NCBI GenBank assembly: GCA_029264685.1
Contig: JARHZW010000028.1
Coordinates: 1-45,735, forward strand
Reading direction: 5' to 3'
DNA length: 45,735 bases
Source: Candidatus Limivicinus sp.
Lineage (GTDB): Bacteria; Bacillota; Clostridia; Oscillospirales; Oscillospiraceae
The translations under genes and the position numbers were made by a program. Each line of letters starts with the position of its first letter. Position 1 is the stretch's first letter. Below the pieces are notes generated by a model that was not told the origin of the DNA, searched no databases, and was given only the letters and a program-made list of their open reading frames with translations. This document shows, one piece after another, positions 23,505 through 32,026 of the stretch.

Positions 23505-24320
23505 ATGGACTATATTGAACCTGCCTGCCCTTTTGACTGTTCGGCATTTACGGGAAGGCATGATACGGAGCCTGTGGAAAAGAGCCTTAATATGCCGGAG
23601 CTTATAAAGCAGCTGGACGGATTTTTTGCAGAAAATAAAATTCAGCAGGCAGGAGAATTTCTGGACAAGCAGCTTGAACTGTCAAGGGAAATAGGGGACT
23701 GGCGTTCTGAGCTTAGTATTTTAAGCGAGCTTATGGGTTTTCACCGCCGAAGCGGAAACAGGGAAAAGGGAATCACTGCTGTAAACGACGGGCTGAAGTT
23801 GATTGGGGAGCACGGTATGGGAAGGACCATTTCCGGAGCTACAGTGATTTTAAATGCGGCCACAACTTTAAAATGCTTTGGAGAGCCTGAGAACTCAATC
23901 CCTATGTTTATTCATGTGAGCCGAGTGTATTCCCAGCAGCTGTCCCCAACGGATTACAGGTTTGCAGGCTTATATAACAATATGGCTCTCAGCTATGAGG
24001 ATATGGGTCAGTATGAGCAGGCGGAAAAATATATTAAATCGGCACTCAGGCTGCTGGAAAAAATGGAAGGCAATGAAAATGATATGGCCGCCAGCCTGTG
24101 CAATCTTGCGGAGGTTTATTTTCAGCTTGATAACGAGGATGAGCGTGTGGAAAAATGTATGGAAGAGGCATGGGAACTGCTGAACTGCCCAAAGGTGAAG
24201 TTTGACGGCTACCACGCATTTACCCTTACCAAATGCATACCTGCTTTTGACTATTTCGGGTATTTTATGTACGCAAAAGAATTGAGAGAAAGGGCAGAAC
24301 GGATATATGAAGGGAATTGA
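23505..24320 (+). CDS. Tetratricopeptide-repeat protein
   Basis: About 271 residues. After an N-terminal stretch with PACPFDCSAF, the protein is helical with TPR-like units, the clearest being AGLYNNMALSYEDMGQYEQA and AASLCNLAEVYFQLDNEDER. Start taken at the ATG at 23505 with GAGGAG 8 nt upstream; the frame is open further upstream but that region overlaps the promoter and the divergent gene. It overlaps the next gene by 14 nt. TPRs usually bind protein partners, so it may chaperone or regulate the predicted nucleotidyltransferase encoded next. Confidence 0.85.
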   Translation: MDYIEPACPFDCSAFTGRHDTEPVEKSLNMPELIKQLDGFFAENKIQQAGEFLDKQLELSREIGDWRSELSILSELMGFHRRSGNREKGITAVNDGLKLIGEHGMGRTISGATVILNAATTLKCFGEPENSIPMFIHVSRVYSQQLSPTDYRFAGLYNNMALSYEDMGQYEQAEKYIKSALRLLEKMEGNENDMAASLCNLAEVYFQLDNEDERVEKCMEEAWELLNCPKVKFDGYHAFTLTKCIPAFDYFGYFMYAKELRERAERIYEGN

Positions 24321-25227
24321 AGAGGCAAAGGCCTTTTATGAGCAATACGGCAGGGAAATGCTAAGAAGAAAATTTCCCGAATTTGAAAGCAGAATCGCCG
24401 TAGGTCTTGCAGGTCACGGGTCCGAGTGCTATGGCTATGACGACGAAATTTCAAGAGACCATGATTTCACAAAGGGCTTCTGCCTGTGGATAACTGACGA
24501 GGACGACATCGTTACAGGCATTGAGCTGGCCAAAGCATACAGGCAGCTGCCTCTGGAAGCTGCACAGCAGAACAGCGCACTTGGCGGAGGAAGAGGCGTG
24601 TCACGCATAGGTTTTTTCTACCGCCGCTATACAGGCTCTTCCGGAGCCCCTAAAAGCCTTGAACAATGGGTTGCAACACCGGAAAGCGCACTTGCGGAGG
24701 CTGCCAACGGTCAGGTCTGGCGTGACGATTTAGGCGTTTTTACGGCGGAGAGAGAAAAAATACTGTACGGTATGCCGGATGATGCGTGGAAAAAGAAACT
24801 GTCTGCAAGGGCGGCGATTATGGCGCAGTCAGGACAGTATAACTATGCAAGATGTATAAGGAGAGGTCAGGACGGGGCAGCCATGCTGGCTTTGGGAGAA
24901 TTCGTGAAAGCCGCAGGAGAGATGATATATCTGCTCAATAAAAAACACAGCCCTTATTATAAATGGATGTTCAGAGGAATGGACGAACTGAATGTACTGA
25001 GGGATATGCGTGAGCCGCTGGAATTCCTGCTTTTGGGTGACAACGACGAAACAGGGAAGGTAACAAAATCAGGTGTGGTTGAGGATATTTGTGCAGCAGT
25101 TATAAAGGAGCTTCATAAACAAGGATTAAGCGATGGCAACTGGGATTATCTGGAACCTCATGCCTTTGAGATTGCAGAAAGAATCGAAGACAGGGGAATA
25201 AGGTCAATGCACATTATGGAGGGCTGA
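24307..25227 (+). CDS. DUF4037 predicted nucleotidyltransferase
   Basis: A 306-residue protein. Residues 36-54, GHGSECYGYDDEISRDHDF, fit the polymerase-beta/minimal nucleotidyltransferase pattern (Gly-Ser, then two carboxylates D-x-D-like at SRDHDF), followed by the hydrophobic strand FCLWITDEDD, as expected for DUF4037. The C-terminal part is helical. The family is predicted to transfer nucleotides to small molecules or proteins but, as far as I know, has no firmly assigned substrate. The start codon lies within the TPR gene, so translation is coupled. Confidence 0.85.
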   Translation: MKGIEEAKAFYEQYGREMLRRKFPEFESRIAVGLAGHGSECYGYDDEISRDHDFTKGFCLWITDEDDIVTGIELAKAYRQLPLEAAQQNSALGGGRGVSRIGFFYRRYTGSSGAPKSLEQWVATPESALAEAANGQVWRDDLGVFTAEREKILYGMPDDAWKKKLSARAAIMAQSGQYNYARCIRRGQDGAAMLALGEFVKAAGEMIYLLNKKHSPYYKWMFRGMDELNVLRDMREPLEFLLLGDNDETGKVTKSGVVEDICAAVIKELHKQGLSDGNWDYLEPHAFEIAERIEDRGIRSMHIMEG

Positions 25228-25451
25228 CACAGTCCAAGACACTTTCATAGACCTAACACTTGCATGCGAATGTATATACATAAATACCGAAAATGAAAAA
25301 ATCGCCTATACGGTTAGCGTTTACCGTTATTTTTACTTTAGCAAAGGCAAAAACAGTCAATTTATGTTCCAAAATATGAATAAAGAAGGTTTTGTAGCAA
25401 AATTAACACAAAAGAAACAACAAAAAATGGAAAACTTTTGCGATTTAAATA

Positions 25452-25480
25452 TTTACATGGAGCAAAAATTGTGGTATAAA
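25452..25480 (+). promoter_or_regulatory. Promoter of the aminotransferase/thioesterase operon
   Basis: TTTACA (25452-25457), 17-bp spacer, TATAAA (25475-25480) with an extended TG element (TGGTATAAA). The 285-bp intergenic region 25228-25512 shows otherwise only AT-rich sequence and a palindrome ATGTATATACAT at 25270-25281. Confidence 0.75.
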
Positions 25481-25512
25481 TTGTTCAATTACTATTACAG
25501 GAGGGAATAGAC

Positions 25513-26697
25513 ATGTTAAAATTTGCTGATAGAATGGACGGAATGAGAGCTTCCGATATAAGAGAAATATTGAAAGTCACTGCACAGCCGGACGTTATAT
25601 CATTTGCCGGCGGACTGCCTGCACCTGAGCTGTTCCCGGTTGAGGATATCAGAACTGCATTTAACGCTGTAATGGATGAGCAAGGCCGGACGGCTCTTCA
25701 GTATGGTGAGACTGAGGGATGGTATCATCTCAGGGAGCAGATAGCCGACAGAATAGGAAAGAAAAACGGAATTAAAGCAAAAGCTGAAAACATACTTGTT
25801 ACGGCGGGAAGCCAGCAGGGGCTGGATTTCTGCGGAAAACTGTTTTTGAATCCAGGAGATGTGGTGCTTATGGAAAGCCCCTCTTATCTGGGCGCAATCA
25901 ACGCCTTTAATGCCTACCAGCCCAACTTTGTTGAGGTCCCCACTGACGGTGACGGCCTTATCATGGAAGAGCTGGACAGAATTCTTGCAACTACGGAAAA
26001 CGTCAAGCTGATATATGTTATCCCGGATTTCCAGAACCCCAGCGGCCGCACATGGCCTATGGAGCGCAGAAAGCAGTTTATGGAAATAATCAACAAATAT
26101 GAAATTCCTGTTGTTGAAGACAATCCCTACGGGGAGCTGCGCTTTAAGGGAGAGGCCATGCCGGCGTTAAAGAGCATGGACACCAAGGGACTGGTGATGT
26201 ATTTCAGCACTTTTTCCAAAATTCTTACGCCGGGCTTCCGTCTGGCATGGATCTGCGCATCACCCGAAATTATGGAGAAATTGAGTCTCATCACTCAGGC
26301 CGCTGTTTTGCAGACCTCTACCCTGAATATGATGGTTGTTTCAAAATATCTGGATATGTTCGATGTTGACGAGCACATTGAGGCCATAAGGCCTATATAT
26401 AAACACAGATGCGAGCTTATGATTAACACCATGCGGGAGACTTTCCCTGAAGAGGTAAAGTTTACAGATCCTGACGGCGGATTGTTTACATGGGTAGAAA
26501 TGCCTGAATATGTAAACACAAGAGATCTGGCGCTGAAAGCACTGGAACAGAAGGTTGCCTTTGTTCCGGGTTCGGGCTTCTTCCCCAACGGAGGAAACGA
26601 ACATTGTATGCGTCTTAATTACTCCAATTCTACAGATGAAAAACTGGTTGATGGTGTCCGCAGACTCGCAGGCGTAATAAAGGAGGCACTTAAATGA
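25513..26697 (+). CDS. PLP-dependent aminotransferase, class I/II (2-aminoadipate/LysN-like)
   Basis: A 394-residue aminotransferase. VISFAGGLPAPELFP near the N terminus, QYGETEGWYHLREQIA, VTAGSQQGLDF, YVIPDFQNPSGRTW, VVEDNPYGELRF and the PLP lysine in TFSKILTPGFRLAW (Lys236) are the marks of the MocR/LysN-like branch that transfers amino groups of 2-aminoadipate, aromatic or branched-chain amino acids. No GntR DNA-binding domain is fused. AGGAGGG precedes the ATG. Overlaps the downstream thioesterase gene by 4 nt, so the two probably act together. Confidence 0.92.
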   Translation: MLKFADRMDGMRASDIREILKVTAQPDVISFAGGLPAPELFPVEDIRTAFNAVMDEQGRTALQYGETEGWYHLREQIADRIGKKNGIKAKAENILVTAGSQQGLDFCGKLFLNPGDVVLMESPSYLGAINAFNAYQPNFVEVPTDGDGLIMEELDRILATTENVKLIYVIPDFQNPSGRTWPMERRKQFMEIINKYEIPVVEDNPYGELRFKGEAMPALKSMDTKGLVMYFSTFSKILTPGFRLAWICASPEIMEKLSLITQAAVLQTSTLNMMVVSKYLDMFDVDEHIEAIRPIYKHRCELMINTMRETFPEEVKFTDPDGGLFTWVEMPEYVNTRDLALKALEQKVAFVPGSGFFPNGGNEHCMRLNYSNSTDEKLVDGVRRLAGVIKEALK

Positions 26698-27089
26698 GCG
26701 AAATTACAGTGGGAATGAAGGGCAGCGCTCAGGTTGAGGTTGTCCATGATAATACTGCTGCTGCCGTTGGCAGCGGAGCATTGGAAGTGTACGCAACCCC
26801 AAGCATGATTGCGCTTATGGAAAAAGCAGCAATGGAGCTTGTTGCGCCATGTCTTGAAGATGGGCAGGGAACAGTAGGCGTTGAGCTGAATGTGGAGCAT
26901 CTGGCTGCAACTCCCGTCGGAATGACTGTCCGTGCAGAGGTGGAGCTTACAGCTGTGGAAAAAAGAATGCTCACCTTTAAGGTTGAGGCTTATGCCGGAG
27001 ATGAGCTTATAGGCAGAGGAACTCATAAACGCTGCATTGTATTTAATGACAGGTTTATGGAGAAAACCCTTGCCAAGCTGAATAAGTAA
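26694..27089 (+). CDS. FlK-like hot-dog thioesterase
   Basis: A 131-residue hot-dog protein. YATPSMIALMEKAAMELV and VEHLAATPVGM give Thr35, Glu43 and His69, the same spacing as the catalytic triad Thr42-Glu50-His76 of fluoroacetyl-CoA thioesterase FlK. Members hydrolyse small acyl-CoA esters; fluoroacetyl-CoA specificity is not implied. The ATG overlaps the aminotransferase stop by 4 nt (ATGA). A terminator follows directly. Confidence 0.88.
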   Translation: MSEITVGMKGSAQVEVVHDNTAAAVGSGALEVYATPSMIALMEKAAMELVAPCLEDGQGTVGVELNVEHLAATPVGMTVRAEVELTAVEKRMLTFKVEAYAGDELIGRGTHKRCIVFNDRFMEKTLAKLNK

Positions 27090-27092
27090 ACG

Positions 27093-27124
27093 AAAAGTCC
27101 GGAGCTTATACTCCGGACTTTTTA
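27093..27124. terminator. Bidirectional terminator
   Basis: AAAAGTCCGGAG (27093-27104) pairs with CTCCGGACTTTT, with a six-base loop. It lies between the convergent thioesterase and TVP38-type genes. Confidence 0.92.
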
Positions 27125-27129
27125 TAAAC

Positions 27130-27816
27130 TCAGATTTTTTGTCGGTGCTTCTTTTTGTAAAGCGAGTATATGAGTATAAACATCAGGCTTACGCAGGCAT
27201 TGATAATTATGGTAAGCCAAAACCATGGCGAGCCGGGCGTATTAAGATACCGACCTGCAAGAGTGGTAAAGCATATATCGGTGAAAAAGCCCAGCATGGA
27301 ACCGGCTATGTACTGAAGATAGGGCATACGGGTATTGCCAAGATAGAGACTTAAAATATCACAGGGAAGAATCCCCATTGCTCTTACTATAAAGGAGAAG
27401 AAAAAGGTGTTATTATTTCGCTCCTCTCGTATATACTGAAGCCGTGGGTACTTGCTGATAAGACCGGCGGTCAGATCTCTGCCGGAAAATCTGCCGATAA
27501 AATATTGCAGATTTAAAATCAGAAACATTCCCGTAAGGTTCACAAGCAAAGCTGCGCTCATTGAAAAGAGTCTGCCGGAGGCAAGAAACAGAAGCTTCAA
27601 AGGAAACATAAGGGAAAGGCTTTTGATGATATATGCACCCCATATGAAAAAAGCGGCAGCCATAGGTTCTTTCGGTGAATAGTTTATAATGTCCTCAAGA
27701 CTTATTTCACGCCCGAAAACCATGAACCACAACAGTGCTGCCAGCGTTAAGGCAAAGGGAAGAAGCTTGAAGAAGGTTTTCAGAATTTTTTTTATTTTAG
27801 AGTTACAAGTGTTCAT
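27130..27816 (-). CDS. TVP38/TMEM64 (VTT-domain) membrane protein
   Basis: About 228 residues with several helices. SFIVRAMGILPCDILSLYLG followed by TRMPYLQYIAGSMLGFF is the conserved re-entrant region of the TVP38/TMEM64/DedA superfamily, proteins implicated in lipid scrambling or membrane homeostasis. Start placed at 27816 with GGAGG 9 nt upstream; the longer frame to 27864 would begin inside the -35 box of the promoter. Monocistronic. Confidence 0.88.
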   Translation of the reverse strand: MNTCNSKIKKILKTFFKLLPFALTLAALLWFMVFGREISLEDIINYSPKEPMAAAFFIWGAYIIKSLSLMFPLKLLFLASGRLFSMSAALLVNLTGMFLILNLQYFIGRFSGRDLTAGLISKYPRLQYIREERNNNTFFFSFIVRAMGILPCDILSLYLGNTRMPYLQYIAGSMLGFFTDICFTTLAGRYLNTPGSPWFWLTIIINACVSLMFILIYSLYKKKHRQKI

Positions 27817-27835
27817 ATAAATTTCCTCCGTGACA

Positions 27836-27864
27836 AATATAGCATTTGAAAAAAATATGTGCAA
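27836..27864 (-). promoter_or_regulatory. Promoter of the TVP38-type gene
   Basis: Minus strand: TTGCAC (27859-27864), 17-bp spacer, extended TGCTATATT (TATATT at 27836-27841). Confidence 0.75.
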
Positions 27865-27938
27865 TGGGGAAATTTCAGGTTTTGCCTACTTACTAAAAAA
27901 ATATTTTTTGATAAAATACAGGAGAGGAGTTTAGTACT

Positions 27939-28289
27939 ATGCTGTTTATTGAATATCCAAAATGCTCGACCTGCCGCAAGGCCAAAAACTGGCTGGATGA
28001 AAACGGGATTGAGTATACTGACCGTAATATTAAAGAGGAAAACCCTACCTACGAGGAACTGAAGGAATGGTACGGCAGAAGCGGAATGCCGCTGAAAAAA
28101 TTCTTTAACACAAGCGGATTGCTTTATAAGGAAATGAAGCTGAAGGACAGACTGCCCTCAATGAGCGAGGATGAGCAGCTGAAGCTTCTGGCATCTGACG
28201 GTATGCTGGTCAAGAGACCGCTTGCGGTGACGGAACAGGCAATCCTTACAGGCTTCAGGGAAAGTGAATGGAAGGAAAAGCTGCTGTAA
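27939..28289 (+). CDS. ArsC/Spx-family protein
   Basis: A 116-residue thioredoxin-fold protein. YPKCSTCRKAKNWLDENGI carries a CxxC pair (Cys9, Cys12), NPTYEELKEWYGRSGMPLKK and MLVKRPLAV fit the ArsC/Spx/MgsR family. Members are either glutaredoxin-type arsenate reductases or RNA polymerase-binding stress regulators; this one resembles YffB/Spx-like homologues rather than a proven arsenate reductase. GAGAGGAG precedes the ATG, and an extended -10 (TGATAAAAT, ending 27917) lies upstream. Confidence 0.85.
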   Translation: MLFIEYPKCSTCRKAKNWLDENGIEYTDRNIKEENPTYEELKEWYGRSGMPLKKFFNTSGLLYKEMKLKDRLPSMSEDEQLKLLASDGMLVKRPLAVTEQAILTGFRESEWKEKLL

Positions 28290-28305
28290 AAATATAGGTT
28301 AGCTC

Positions 28306-28334
28306 TTGACGGATGGTGTAAACTCTATTAAAAT
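28306..28334 (+). promoter_or_regulatory. Promoter of the HTH-membrane protein gene
   Basis: TTGACG (28306-28311), 17-bp spacer, TAAAAT (28329-28334). Confidence 0.75.
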
Positions 28335-28378
28335 GAATTAGATATATAGCTAATATCATTTCTTGTTAAGGAGTATAG

Positions 28379-28993
28379 ATGGAGTTATCAGAACTTAAAC
28401 TGGTTACAGCCAGTAACATAATTAAGCTCAGGACGGAGGCGGGTATGACTCAGGCCGAGCTGGGGGCGGCGCTCAATTATTCGGATAAGACGATTTCCAA
28501 GTGGGAGCGTGGAGAGGCGATTCCCGATGCCTATGTACTGACGCAGATGAGCCAAATGTTCGGAGTGAGCGTTGACAGCATACTTTCAGATAACAGTGCG
28601 TGGAAAAAACCTCAGTCTCCGATAAATGAAGAAAAAAGCTATAAGGCAGACATGATAATGGCTATATCCATTTTGGGTGTCTGGACTCTGGCGTTGACAG
28701 TTTTCGTGTGTCTGTGGCTGTACGACATTATATGGTGGAAAACTTTTGTGGTTGCCCTGCCGGTGGCGGTGCTTACTCATCTGGTTTTGAGCTGTGTGTT
28801 TGGAAAGCGCAAATACCTGCAATACATAATAGCGTTTTTTGTGCTGTCGATTTTTATTGCGTTGTACTTCCTGCTTCCCGGTGAGACACCGTGGCAGATT
28901 TTCCTAATTGCGATTCCGGCAGAGGTTCTGGTTTTCCTGAGCTGTAATATAAGCAAACGGCCGGAAATGTTTAAAAAATATGTGAAAAAATAA
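28379..28993 (+). CDS. XRE-family regulator fused to a membrane domain
   Basis: A 204-residue protein. Residues 8-70 are a Cro/C1 helix-turn-helix (GMTQAELGAALNYSDKTISK, then WERGEAIPDAYVLTQMS). A linker leads into four or five transmembrane helices from about residue 90. It is thus a membrane-anchored transcription regulator; the signal and target genes are unknown. AAGGAG lies 7 nt before the ATG. A double hairpin follows the stop. Confidence 0.85.
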   Translation: MELSELKLVTASNIIKLRTEAGMTQAELGAALNYSDKTISKWERGEAIPDAYVLTQMSQMFGVSVDSILSDNSAWKKPQSPINEEKSYKADMIMAISILGVWTLALTVFVCLWLYDIIWWKTFVVALPVAVLTHLVLSCVFGKRKYLQYIIAFFVLSIFIALYFLLPGETPWQIFLIAIPAEVLVFLSCNISKRPEMFKKYVKK

Positions 28994-28994
28994 G

Positions 28995-29052
28995 GCTCTA
29001 CAATTAGTAGAGCGGTAAATACGGCAGGTAGAGCGCTCTACCTGCCGCTTTT
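28995..29052 (+). terminator. Tandem hairpins after the HTH-membrane gene
   Basis: First hairpin: GCTCTAC (28995-29001) with GTAGAGC (29007-29013). Second: a perfect 13-bp inverted repeat (29022-29034 with 29035-29047) followed by CTTTTATTT. Both contain GTAGAGC/GCTCTAC, so arms can exchange partners. Confidence 0.75.
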
Positions 29053-29156
29053 ATTTATGTAGAGTAAGGAGAAGACTTAGTAGCTTGAAATAAGAGGTGT
29101 AAGGGTATAAGCTAAAATCACACCAAAAAACTATAAGCAAGCAGAAAGGAAAAAAC

Positions 29157-30044
29157 ATGAGTGATTATATTTTAAGTTGCTGTTCTACTGCCGACTTGAC
29201 ACGGGAGCACTTTGAAGAGCGGGACATACATTATGTTTGCTTTCACTACGCCCTTGGCGGCGAGGAACATCTGGACGATCTGGGGGCTACCGTTCCTTTT
29301 GATGAATTTTATGCCAGAATGAGTAAAGGCGAGGAAACACGGACCTCTCAGGTCAATATTTCGGAATATGTGGATTATTTCACCAAGTTTGCACAGGAGG
29401 GAAAGGACATTATTCATGTCTGCCTTTCTTCCGGAATATCAGGAACAATAAATTCTGCCGAAAACGCAGCCCTTATAATCAGGGAGCGCTTTCCGGAGAG
29501 AAAGATTGCGATTATAGACTCTCTCGGCGCATCCTCAGGCTACGGACTTTTGATGGATACTGCAGCCACGAAGCGTGACGAGGGTATGAGCTTTGATGAG
29601 CTGACAAAGTGGATAGAAGATAACCGGCTTAAACTTCATCACTGGTTTTTCTCCACTGATCTTTCAAGCTATGTACGGGGCGGAAGAATTTCAAAAACTG
29701 CCGCAGTGTTCGGCGGACTTCTTGACATCTGTCCGCTGCTTAATATGGACAATCTGGGGAGACTTATTCCGAGAAACAAAGTTCGCACCAAAAAGCGTGT
29801 AATAAAGGAAATTGTCAGCCGCATGGAAACCTATGCACAGGACGGTCCGGACTATTCCGGCAAGTGCTACATTTCAAACTCAGCCTGTTACGAGGATGCC
29901 AAGGCAGTGGCGGAGCTTGTTGAGGCTCGCTTCCCTAAACTCAACGGCAAGGTTGAAATCAACCATGTAGGTACAACTATAGGCGCCCATACAGGTCCGG
30001 GAACGGTTGCGCTGTTCTTCTGGGGTTCGGAGAGAGTAGATTAA
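29157..30044 (+). CDS. DegV-family fatty-acid-binding protein (FakB-like)
   Basis: A 295-residue protein. HVCLSSGISGTINSAENAA and IAIIDSLGASSGYGLLMDTA are the conserved fatty-acid-binding blocks, and SSYVRGGRISKTAAVFGGLL with LLNMDNLGRLIPRNKVRTKK completes the DegV signature; HTGPGTVALFFWG ends it. Such proteins bind fatty acids and hand them to FakA kinase, whose gene is not in the window. AGAAAGGA precedes the ATG. Ends at a strong terminator. Confidence 0.93.
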   Translation: MSDYILSCCSTADLTREHFEERDIHYVCFHYALGGEEHLDDLGATVPFDEFYARMSKGEETRTSQVNISEYVDYFTKFAQEGKDIIHVCLSSGISGTINSAENAALIIRERFPERKIAIIDSLGASSGYGLLMDTAATKRDEGMSFDELTKWIEDNRLKLHHWFFSTDLSSYVRGGRISKTAAVFGGLLDICPLLNMDNLGRLIPRNKVRTKKRVIKEIVSRMETYAQDGPDYSGKCYISNSACYEDAKAVAELVEARFPKLNGKVEINHVGTTIGAHTGPGTVALFFWGSERVD

Positions 30045-30053
30045 AAAAATAAT

Positions 30054-30093
30054 AAAAAGTGCGTTAAAAGCTGACTTTTAACGCACTTTTTTT
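30054..30093. terminator. Bidirectional terminator
   Basis: AAAAAGTGCGTTAAAAG pairs with CTTTTAACGCACTTTTT (17 bp) around CTGA. It has T runs on both strands, between the convergent degV-like and GntR genes. Confidence 0.95.
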
Positions 30094-30841
30094 ATCTGTT
30101 TCGTAAAGCTGAAAAGGGATCGTTGGTGTCACCTGAAAGACTGGTAAAGCTGAGACTGGTTGCAACATGCTCAGACATCGAGGCACGGGCCAAATCCGGC
30201 ATACGCATTCTGATTGCCGCAGCAACGGAAATGTGGTTAAACTTTACACTCGGAAGCCATGGATTGCTCTCGTTTCCAAGCTGACCTACAAACTCCATCA
30301 TTGATGACTGGTACATAATAAGCTTGGGCAGAATCTGTTCATAGGTCTGCACTATGTAAGGGTTTCCGCAGGAGTCAACGATCAGCCTGTGGAATGGCAT
30401 ATCCGTATCTTTGAGACCCCGTATATCTCTTTTAACCACGCTCTCTTTAAAGGCTTCAGCAAGAATTGTCAGCTCATGAACAACTTTTTCATCAGCGTTG
30501 TGAGCGCAAAGAGCAGCCGCTTCGCTCTCTATTGCGTTGCGGACCTGATAAAGATTGATCATGTCCCTGAGATTCAAGTCTAAAACAAAGCTGCCTGACT
30601 GCCCCGGATGACTTACTACAAAGCCAATCTCGGACAAACGGGTTATGGCTTCGGCTACAGGGGTGCGGGATATACCGAGAGATGAGGCAAGCTGGTTTAC
30701 GTTGAGCTTACTTCCCGGAGCAATTTTCAGCCCCACTATTTCGTCATATAAAAGCTCCATGACCAGATCCCGAAGTTTGGCATCGGGCTTGGAGTCCATA
30801 TATCTTTTCAGCTCAAATTTATCCATTATATTCACCGCCAT
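30092..30841 (-). CDS. GntR-family transcription regulator with FCD domain
   Basis: A 249-residue regulator. N-terminal winged helix: GSKLNVNQLASSLGISRTPV and AEAITRLSEIGFV; C-terminal FCD domain with the metal-binding Asp/His set visible in DTDMPFHRLIVDS and FNHISVAAAI. FCD regulators respond to small carboxylates. The annotated ATG (30841) has no clear ribosome site; an in-frame ATG at 30826 follows GGCGGTG and is the alternative. It stands alone, so its targets are not apparent. Confidence 0.92.
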   Translation of the reverse strand: MAVNIMDKFELKRYMDSKPDAKLRDLVMELLYDEIVGLKIAPGSKLNVNQLASSLGISRTPVAEAITRLSEIGFVVSHPGQSGSFVLDLNLRDMINLYQVRNAIESEAAALCAHNADEKVVHELTILAEAFKESVVKRDIRGLKDTDMPFHRLIVDSCGNPYIVQTYEQILPKLIMYQSSMMEFVGQLGNESNPWLPSVKFNHISVAAAIRMRMPDLARASMSEHVATSLSFTSLSGDTNDPFSALRNR

Positions 30842-30872
30842 AAAGAGTTTTTTAAAAAATTCACACTAATCT

Positions 30873-30901
30873 ATAATACACTGCTGAAAAATCAAAGTCA
30901 A
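30873..30901 (-). promoter_or_regulatory. Promoter of the GntR gene
   Basis: Minus strand: TTGACT (30896-30901), 17-bp spacer, TATTAT (30873-30878). Confidence 0.75.
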
Positions 30902-31006
30902 CGGATAATTAGCTAAAGCGTCGTTGTTTTGAAAAAAACAGCAAGATATATACAAAAATAGTGTTGATAATGTGAAAAAGCAAACAAATTATGCGTTTAT
31001 GGCAAG

Positions 31007-31873
31007 TTATAATACAAAGGCTGAAAGACCCAGCAGGAGCAGATGGGCAGGGTAGAAAATATAGAAAAAATATTTAAGAGAACGGCCTTTGCAGTCGTTA
31101 TACATGGCAATAGGAATGACGGCCGAAATGGCAAACGCAGTAAAAATCAGGTCGTCTCCTTTGAAGCCGTATTGAATACAGGCCCAAAGACAAATGACGA
31201 GAGCCTGAACACTCTTTTTGTTGTTAGCAAAATACAGCATACAGATCAGCAGCAGAGCTGTAATACCGTAGTCCGCCTGTGGCTGAATGATAAACAGTGC
31301 AGAGAGCATTGCAATGGCAGAGAGTATAAGGACAGCAGAGCTGAGTGTTTTTGACCTTGCCGCATCTATGAGGGAAATAAGTGCAAGCCCCAAAGACAGC
31401 GTGTAAAATACATTTAAATTTCCGCCAAGCACGGTTACACTGCCAAATTTTAGGCTGAAGGCAGGCAAAAGAGTAAACAGGCAAATAGTGAAAATGTTGG
31501 AAACTTTTCTGCTTCCTAAAAACTGTGTGGAAAGAAAAAGGAGCGTAAGTACAATATAAGGCAGGCCGCCGAAGGAAATTTCGGGCGCACCAAATGCCGC
31601 CCCGAAGTGGTTGCCCGCACTAAAGGCCATGGTGAAAGGAAGCTGAGAAATGCCTGCAAAGAGCATAAGGCGGTATACATAGTTCTGCCTGTTTGATGTG
31701 TGTCTGAAGCCGTTTACCAGAAGGAAGCAGTAGATAGGGAACGCCAGCCTGCCTATGCCACGCAGCAGAATATACATATCCTGATCAATAATATTATGCA
31801 GGAACAAAACGAAGGCGCTGTGGTCTATGAACATAGATATTAAAGCTATGATTTTCAAAGTAAAGGCACTCAA
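31007..31873 (-). CDS. TraX-family membrane protein
   Basis: About 288 residues with eight or more helices. IALISMFIDHSAFVLF near the start and RGIGRLAFPIYCFLLVNGF with LMLFAGISQLPF are the TraX signature; the family is named after the F-pilin acetylase and is widespread in gut Firmicutes without conjugation genes. The start is a TTG at 31873 with AAAGGAGG 9 nt upstream. A frame extension to 31900 has no ribosome site. No conjugation genes are nearby, so acylation of some other surface molecule is possible but unproven. Confidence 0.88.
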   Translation of the reverse strand: MSAFTLKIIALISMFIDHSAFVLFLHNIIDQDMYILLRGIGRLAFPIYCFLLVNGFRHTSNRQNYVYRLMLFAGISQLPFTMAFSAGNHFGAAFGAPEISFGGLPYIVLTLLFLSTQFLGSRKVSNIFTICLFTLLPAFSLKFGSVTVLGGNLNVFYTLSLGLALISLIDAARSKTLSSAVLILSAIAMLSALFIIQPQADYGITALLLICMLYFANNKKSVQALVICLWACIQYGFKGDDLIFTAFAISAVIPIAMYNDCKGRSLKYFFYIFYPAHLLLLGLSAFVL

Positions 31874-31997
31874 GTTTGGAAGCCTCCTTTCGCAAGTCAT
31901 GGATATTTTAACATATACGCAGTTTAAAGTATACCTGAGAAATGAGCTTTAGACAAATTTTGTCGTAATGCGTAAACAAAAAACACAATGGAAAATA

Positions 31998-32026
31998 TTG
32001 TGTATGATGCAGGCAGATGTTATAAT
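31998..32026 (+). promoter_or_regulatory. Promoter of the rlmA operon
   Basis: TTGTGT (31998-32003), 17-bp spacer, TATAAT (32021-32026). Transcription begins after the upstream in-frame ATG at 31988, which fixes the rlmA start at 32060. Confidence 0.8.

Noticed and set aside
25298-25325. Possible weak terminator ACGGT...ACCGT with TATTTTT
   Set aside because: Only a 5-bp stem; not enough to call.
25293-25379. 28-codon reading frame beginning MKKSPIRLAF
   Set aside because: No ribosome site, upstream of the mapped-looking promoter, and no homology known to me.
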